The notes beneath the pieces were generated by a model. The model saw nothing but the letters and a program-made list of their open reading frames with translations. It was not told the DNA's origin and did no database searches. The translations under genes and the position numbers were made by a program. Shown here in pieces: positions 7,001 to 8,597 of a stretch of DNA of 8,597 nt. Origin of the DNA: an uncultured Oscillospiraceae bacterium. GTDB taxonomy: Bacteria; Bacillota; Clostridia; Oscillospirales; Oscillospiraceae. The stretch lies in NCBI GenBank assembly GCA_934546725.1, contig CAKTED010000054.1, positions 1-8,597 on the forward strand, written 5' to 3'. Each line of letters opens with the position of its first letter. Position 1 is the stretch's first letter.

Positions 7001-7720
7001 GGGCAGGGCCTGATAGGCCGCATTGGCCGCCTCGCGGTTCTGGAAGAAGATGTCGCCGTTCTGCGCGGAGCCGCGGAGAACGGGGTGCGCGGGCAGGTTC
7101 GCGCGGGCGCGGAACTTCGCCACGGCGTCCCTGTCGAGCATTTCGCCAAGCTCGGCATAGTCCCAGACCTCGACCTTCTGCATCTCGTGGGAGGTGCGGA
7201 AGCCGTCGAAGAAGTGCAGGAACGGTACGCTGCCCTTAATGCTTGCCAGGTGCGCCACCGCCGCGAGGTCCATGACCTCCTGCGGGCTGTTGGAGCAGAG
7301 CATGGCGTAGCCTGTGCTGCGGCAGCCCATAACGTCGGAGTGGTCGCCGAAGATGGAGAGCGCGTGCGTCGCCAGTGCGCGTGCGGAAACGTGGATAACG
7401 CCCGGCTGCATCTCGCCCGCGATCTTGTACATATTGGGGATCATGAGCAGCAGGCCCTGCGACGCCGTGAACGTCGTCGTGAGCGCGCCGGAAACGATGG
7501 AGCCGTGTACTGCGCCGGCCGCGCCGCCCTCGGACTGCATCTCAACGACCTTTACCCGCTGGTCAAAAAGGTTCTTTCGCCCGTCGGCGGACCATTTGTC
7601 CACCAGCTCCGCCATAACGGAGGAGGGCGTGATGGGATATATGGCGGCGACCTCCGTGAAGGCGTACGCTACATGCGCCGCCGCGGTGTTGCCGTCCATG
7701 GTTTTCAGTTTTCTTGCCAC
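4097..7720 (-). CDS. nifJ: Pyruvate:ferredoxin (flavodoxin) oxidoreductase, homodimeric
   Basis: PFOR oxidatively decarboxylates pyruvate with CoA to acetyl-CoA, CO2 and reduced ferredoxin, a central step of anaerobic carbon and electron metabolism in the cytoplasm. The 1207-residue product has the full domain order: N-terminal pyrimidine-binding region with YPITPSS (28-34), the gamma-type region with GLGSDGTVGANKNSIK (424-439), two [4Fe-4S] ferredoxin motifs (C696, C699, C702, C706 and C752, C755, C758, C762), the proximal cluster cysteines (C819, C822, C847, C1102) and the TPP site GDGWAYDIG (994-1002) with DTEVYSNTGGQ (1022-1032). Length matches the usual ~1170-1230. The start is GTG: GGGGAGGT lies 9 nt upstream and the protein then opens MARKLKTMDGN, as in the family; the ATG at codon 8 is less likely. 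An unusual CPCEAC motif (966-971) precedes the TPP site. The gene has its own promoter and terminator, so it appears monocistronic. Its codons avoid TTA, CTA and TCA entirely, consistent with strong expression. Confidence 0.97.
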   Translation of the reverse strand: MARKLKTMDGNTAAAHVAYAFTEVAAIYPITPSSVMAELVDKWSADGRKNLFDQRVKVVEMQSEGGAAGAVHGSIVSGALTTTFTASQGLLLMIPNMYKIAGEMQPGVIHVSARALATHALSIFGDHSDVMGCRSTGYAMLCSNSPQEVMDLAAVAHLASIKGSVPFLHFFDGFRTSHEMQKVEVWDYAELGEMLDRDAVAKFRARANLPAHPVLRGSAQNGDIFFQNREAANAAYQALPAVVEEYMNEVNRRLGTNYRLFNYYGAPDATEVMVAMGSVCDAAEEVVDYLNARGEKVGLVKVHLYRPFSIEHFVAALPETVKRVVVLDRTKEPGSIGEPLYLDVTMALSRSRFAGVTAVGGRFGLGSKDTTPGAIIAAFKNAKSDNPVNSFTIGITDDVTQLSLPIEEEPDCAPKDVVACKFWGLGSDGTVGANKNSIKIIGDHTDKKVQAYFQYDSKKSGGVTISHLRFGDSAIKSTYYVNKADFVACHAPSYIERYDIVQDIKPGGTFLLNCGWDMAELEARLPAACKKYLAENNIRFYTVDAIKIAREIGLGGRTNMILQSAFFRLSGILPIDDAVKYMKDAVVTTYGRKGEKIVNMNIAAVDAGLENIVEISIPESWKDPAPDAAAKGIDTDRAELKKYVDGIMTPVNDMRGDALPVSAFMDMADGAVPQGSAAFEKRGIAVDVPEWLPENCIQCAQCALVCPHAAIRPFAFDKAEAGAAPAGTKLTKLNGKGCEEYQLAIIASPFDCTGCGSCVNICPAKNKALVMKPLEEMESTQAQFDYAVNKVSEKELPFALSTVKGTQFKKPLFEFSGACAGCGETPYAKLITQLFGDRMHIANATGCSSIWGGSAPSTPYTVNAQGRGPAWSNSLFEDNAEFGLGMLHGVTQRRAALIEAIGRLTEIEYADEELVELCKAWLEAKDDGDASKKASEQLLAKCRELNARDFTGTPYEKPWLENGKKCPCEACTIVRKIIDGADLLVKPSFWCFGGDGWAYDIGYGGLDHVIASGENINIFVFDTEVYSNTGGQASKATPTGAVAQFAASGKAVKKKDLAQIAISYGYVYVAQISMGADYNQAIKAIREAESYDGPSLIIAYAPCINHGSRNGMGKSMITAKNAVEAGYWNLFRFDPRAEHEGKNPLSVDSKAPSKSYDDFIMSEVRYSSLKLAFPERADALFRKAEEEAKEKYENLLREKEMYEPKGE

Positions 7721-7728
7721 AAAAATTT

Positions 7729-7750
7729 ACCTCCCCGGGTCATACGACCC
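7729..7750 (-). promoter_or_regulatory. nifJ ribosome binding site with an abutting hairpin
   Basis: The minus strand reads GGGGAGGT (7736-7729), with the GGAGG core 9 nt from the GTG start. Directly upstream, with no gap, is an inverted repeat GGGTC-GTAT-GACCC (7750-7737). In mRNA this 5-bp hairpin would sit against the ribosome binding site. It might tune translation or mRNA stability, or be chance in GC-rich DNA. The ribosome binding site itself is confident and supports the GTG start. Confidence 0.75.
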
Positions 7751-7764
7751 CGATTTGCCTGATC

Positions 7765-7794
7765 CTTCTCTCTGCTGTTTCTATCTTCTCTCTG
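7765..7794 (-). repeat. Two 10-nt direct repeats in the nifJ leader
   Basis: On the minus strand CAGAGAGAAG occurs at 7794-7785 and again at 7774-7765, spaced 20 bp start to start, within the predicted untranslated leader about 12-42 nt after the likely transcription start. Such spacing is close to two helical turns, so a repressor or RNA-binding site is conceivable. The purine-rich composition makes chance recurrence fairly easy. Confidence 0.4.
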
Positions 7795-7812
7795 AATTCA
7801 ATATTTTTCACC

Positions 7813-7841
7813 ATTTTATCATCTTTGCCCCAATGTGTAAA
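7813..7841 (-). promoter_or_regulatory. Sigma-70 type promoter of nifJ
   Basis: The minus strand has TTTACA (7841-7836), a 17-bp spacer and TAAAAT (7818-7813), each 5 of 6 matches to consensus with optimal spacing. Transcription would start near 7806, giving a leader of about 85 nt. The surrounding stretch is distinctly AT-rich compared with the genes. No Rex-type TTGTnnnnnnnnnnACAA operator was recognised. Confidence 0.75.
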
Positions 7842-7862
7842 TATTAAAAGAGACAAAGAGAA

Positions 7863-7930
7863 CGGGCAAAAAACGAACAAGTTCTACATTTACGGCAAAA
7901 TGCAGGGTTTTCATTCGTTTCTGTTGCCCG
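7863..7930. other. 68-nt imperfect hairpin of unknown role
   Basis: CGGGCAA (7863-7869) pairs with TTGCCCG (7924-7930), and AAACGAA (7871-7877) pairs with TTCGTTT (7914-7920). The 14 pairs are interrupted only by a 1-nt/3-nt internal loop and close a 36-nt loop. It lies between the membrane-gene terminator and the nifJ promoter, so it is in neither predicted transcript. It could be a DNA-level inverted repeat, a small RNA or the remnant of an element. No coding frame or known RNA family was recognised. Confidence 0.45.
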
Positions 7931-7936
7931 GGTGAT

Positions 7937-7967
7937 AAAAATCCGCCGTCTCGCAGAGAGACGGCGG
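7937..7967 (-). terminator. Intrinsic terminator of the membrane-protein gene
   Basis: A perfect 10-bp stem CCGCCGTCTC/GAGACGGCGG (7943-7952 with 7958-7967) closes the loop GCAGA and is followed on the minus strand by ATTTTTAT. It starts 16 nt after the stop codon of the gene at 7984. The plus direction has no T-run. It ends that transcript before the nifJ promoter. Confidence 0.9.
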
Positions 7968-7983
7968 TAAAGGAAAGATAAGA

Positions 7984-8597
7984 TTATTTTCTGATTTTTC
8001 TGACCTCCTGGGTCTTTTCACGCACTTTGTCAAGATACTGCCGCAGCTGCTCGGAGAAGGGCGTTTCGGAGCGGAAGGAGAACATGAATTTCGACTTCTC
8101 GTGCCGCGTTTCGCGGCTCTTGCGGATGTGCTCGCGCAGTTCGTCGTACTTGACAATGAGCTCGTTGTCCGCCGCGAACTTGCGTATCTTTGCCAGAACC
8201 TTGGCGGAATAGCAGAAGTCGAGGATAAATACGCCGAAGAAGAAGCCGATGACGAAGGAAAACGCGAGGTTGCGGCTGAGCCACGCCAGCGCGTTGAGAA
8301 TATACGGGTGGATGAAGAAATAATAAACCGCGCCGAGAACGGCCCAGAAGAATGAGAAGAGCGGGCAGATTATGCCCTGAATGTTGCCCCAGTCATCGGA
8401 ATAGTCCCAAAGTTTGACATTCATGCCCTTAATGAAGATGAGCCCGGCGATGTATTCTATAAGCGTCATGCCAATGGCCATCACGACGAAAAGGACGATC
8501 CTGTTCACGACGGGGTTTGATATGAAGGAGTATTTTTCAAGACTTGCCAGCAGATACAGGATGCACAACCCGAAGCCGTAAAGCGGCAGGTACGGTC
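7984..8597 (-). CDS. PF06541-like integral membrane protein, 5' end outside window
   Basis: The frame stays open to the right edge with no start codon in the visible part (the TTG at 8568 lies inside a conserved motif), so the N-terminus is missing. The visible 203 residues begin PYLPLYGFG, then give about four hydrophobic segments (roughly 3-22, 30-55, 75-98 and 107-130) and a charged, arginine/lysine-rich cytoplasmic tail of about 70 residues. The motifs LPLYGFG, IEY (46-48), LWDYSDDWGNIQGIIC (62-77) and HP (96-97) match my recollection of the family often labelled 'putative ABC transporter permease' (PF06541), common in Bacillota and Actinomycetota. No ATP-binding partner is visible and the family has no proven transport activity, so a function should not be assigned. 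The gene has its own terminator. Confidence 0.8.
   Translation of the reverse strand, partial: PYLPLYGFGLCILYLLASLEKYSFISNPVVNRIVLFVVMAIGMTLIEYIAGLIFIKGMNVKLWDYSDDWGNIQGIICPLFSFFWAVLGAVYYFFIHPYILNALAWLSRNLAFSFVIGFFFGVFILDFCYSAKVLAKIRKFAADNELIVKYDELREHIRKSRETRHEKSKFMFSFRSETPFSEQLRQYLDKVREKTQEVRKIRK

Noticed and set aside
7708..7744. 12-codon leader open frame (ATG at 7744) overlapping the nifJ start
   Set aside because: Its ATG has no ribosome binding site and lies in the hairpin loop next to the nifJ site. The overlap is probably chance.
3965..7762. 1265-residue open frame on the plus strand opposite nifJ
   Set aside because: It mirrors the nifJ codons in register and exists because nifJ lacks TTA, CTA and TCA. 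It starts inside a repeat unit, has no ribosome binding site and encodes no recognisable domain.
7881..7969. Riboswitch between the membrane gene and nifJ
   Set aside because: The hairpins here lie upstream of the predicted nifJ transcription start, and one is clearly the terminator of the preceding gene. No conserved aptamer core was recognised.
7984..8568. Complete 194-residue membrane protein starting at TTG (8568)
   Set aside because: The codons upstream (PYLPLYGFG) continue the conserved family motif to the window edge, so the TTG is an internal leucine and the gene is 5'-truncated.

Overview
The window carries three protein-coding genes, all read right to left on the minus strand, in GC-rich DNA: a 5'-truncated PF06541-type integral membrane protein (7984-8597), a complete pyruvate:ferredoxin oxidoreductase nifJ/por (4097-7720) and a complete helicase-nuclease subunit gene addA (46-3471). 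A homodimeric PFOR implies an anaerobe. AddA together with a PF06541 membrane protein and strong AGGAGG-type ribosome binding sites points to a high-GC anaerobic Bacillota, probably a gut-type clostridium (Oscillospirales/Christensenellales-like). The taxon is inference; there is no rRNA or other marker here.

Layout from right to left. The membrane gene enters from beyond the right edge and ends at a good intrinsic terminator (7937-7967). A 68-nt imperfect hairpin follows (7863-7930), then a near-consensus promoter (TTTACA-17-TAAAAT, 7813-7841) and an approximately 85-nt leader with two 10-nt direct repeats and a hairpin abutting the ribosome binding site. nifJ starts at GTG and ends at a very strong 16-bp terminator (4016-4058). 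Between that terminator and the addA promoter lies about 470 bp of non-coding DNA filled with a palindromic repeat family. Three units lie on the plus strand (two in tandem, about 82 bp each) and two shorter copies are inverted. A further fragment sits just past the addA stop codon at the left edge. addA has its own promoter region and a perfect AAGGAGG site.

The genes look like three separate transcription units, not a pathway. PFOR makes acetyl-CoA and reduced ferredoxin from pyruvate. AddA is half of the AddAB enzyme that processes double-strand breaks for RecA. The membrane protein has no established function. addB, usually just upstream of addA, is not in the window.

The most unusual content is the repeat cluster. 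Its unit has a conserved frame (GTCATTCAGAG ... GAATC) around a central stem whose sequence differs between copies while pairing is kept, which points to structural rather than sequence conservation. I found no clear new multi-gene system, tRNA, rRNA, CRISPR array, phage gene or transposase.
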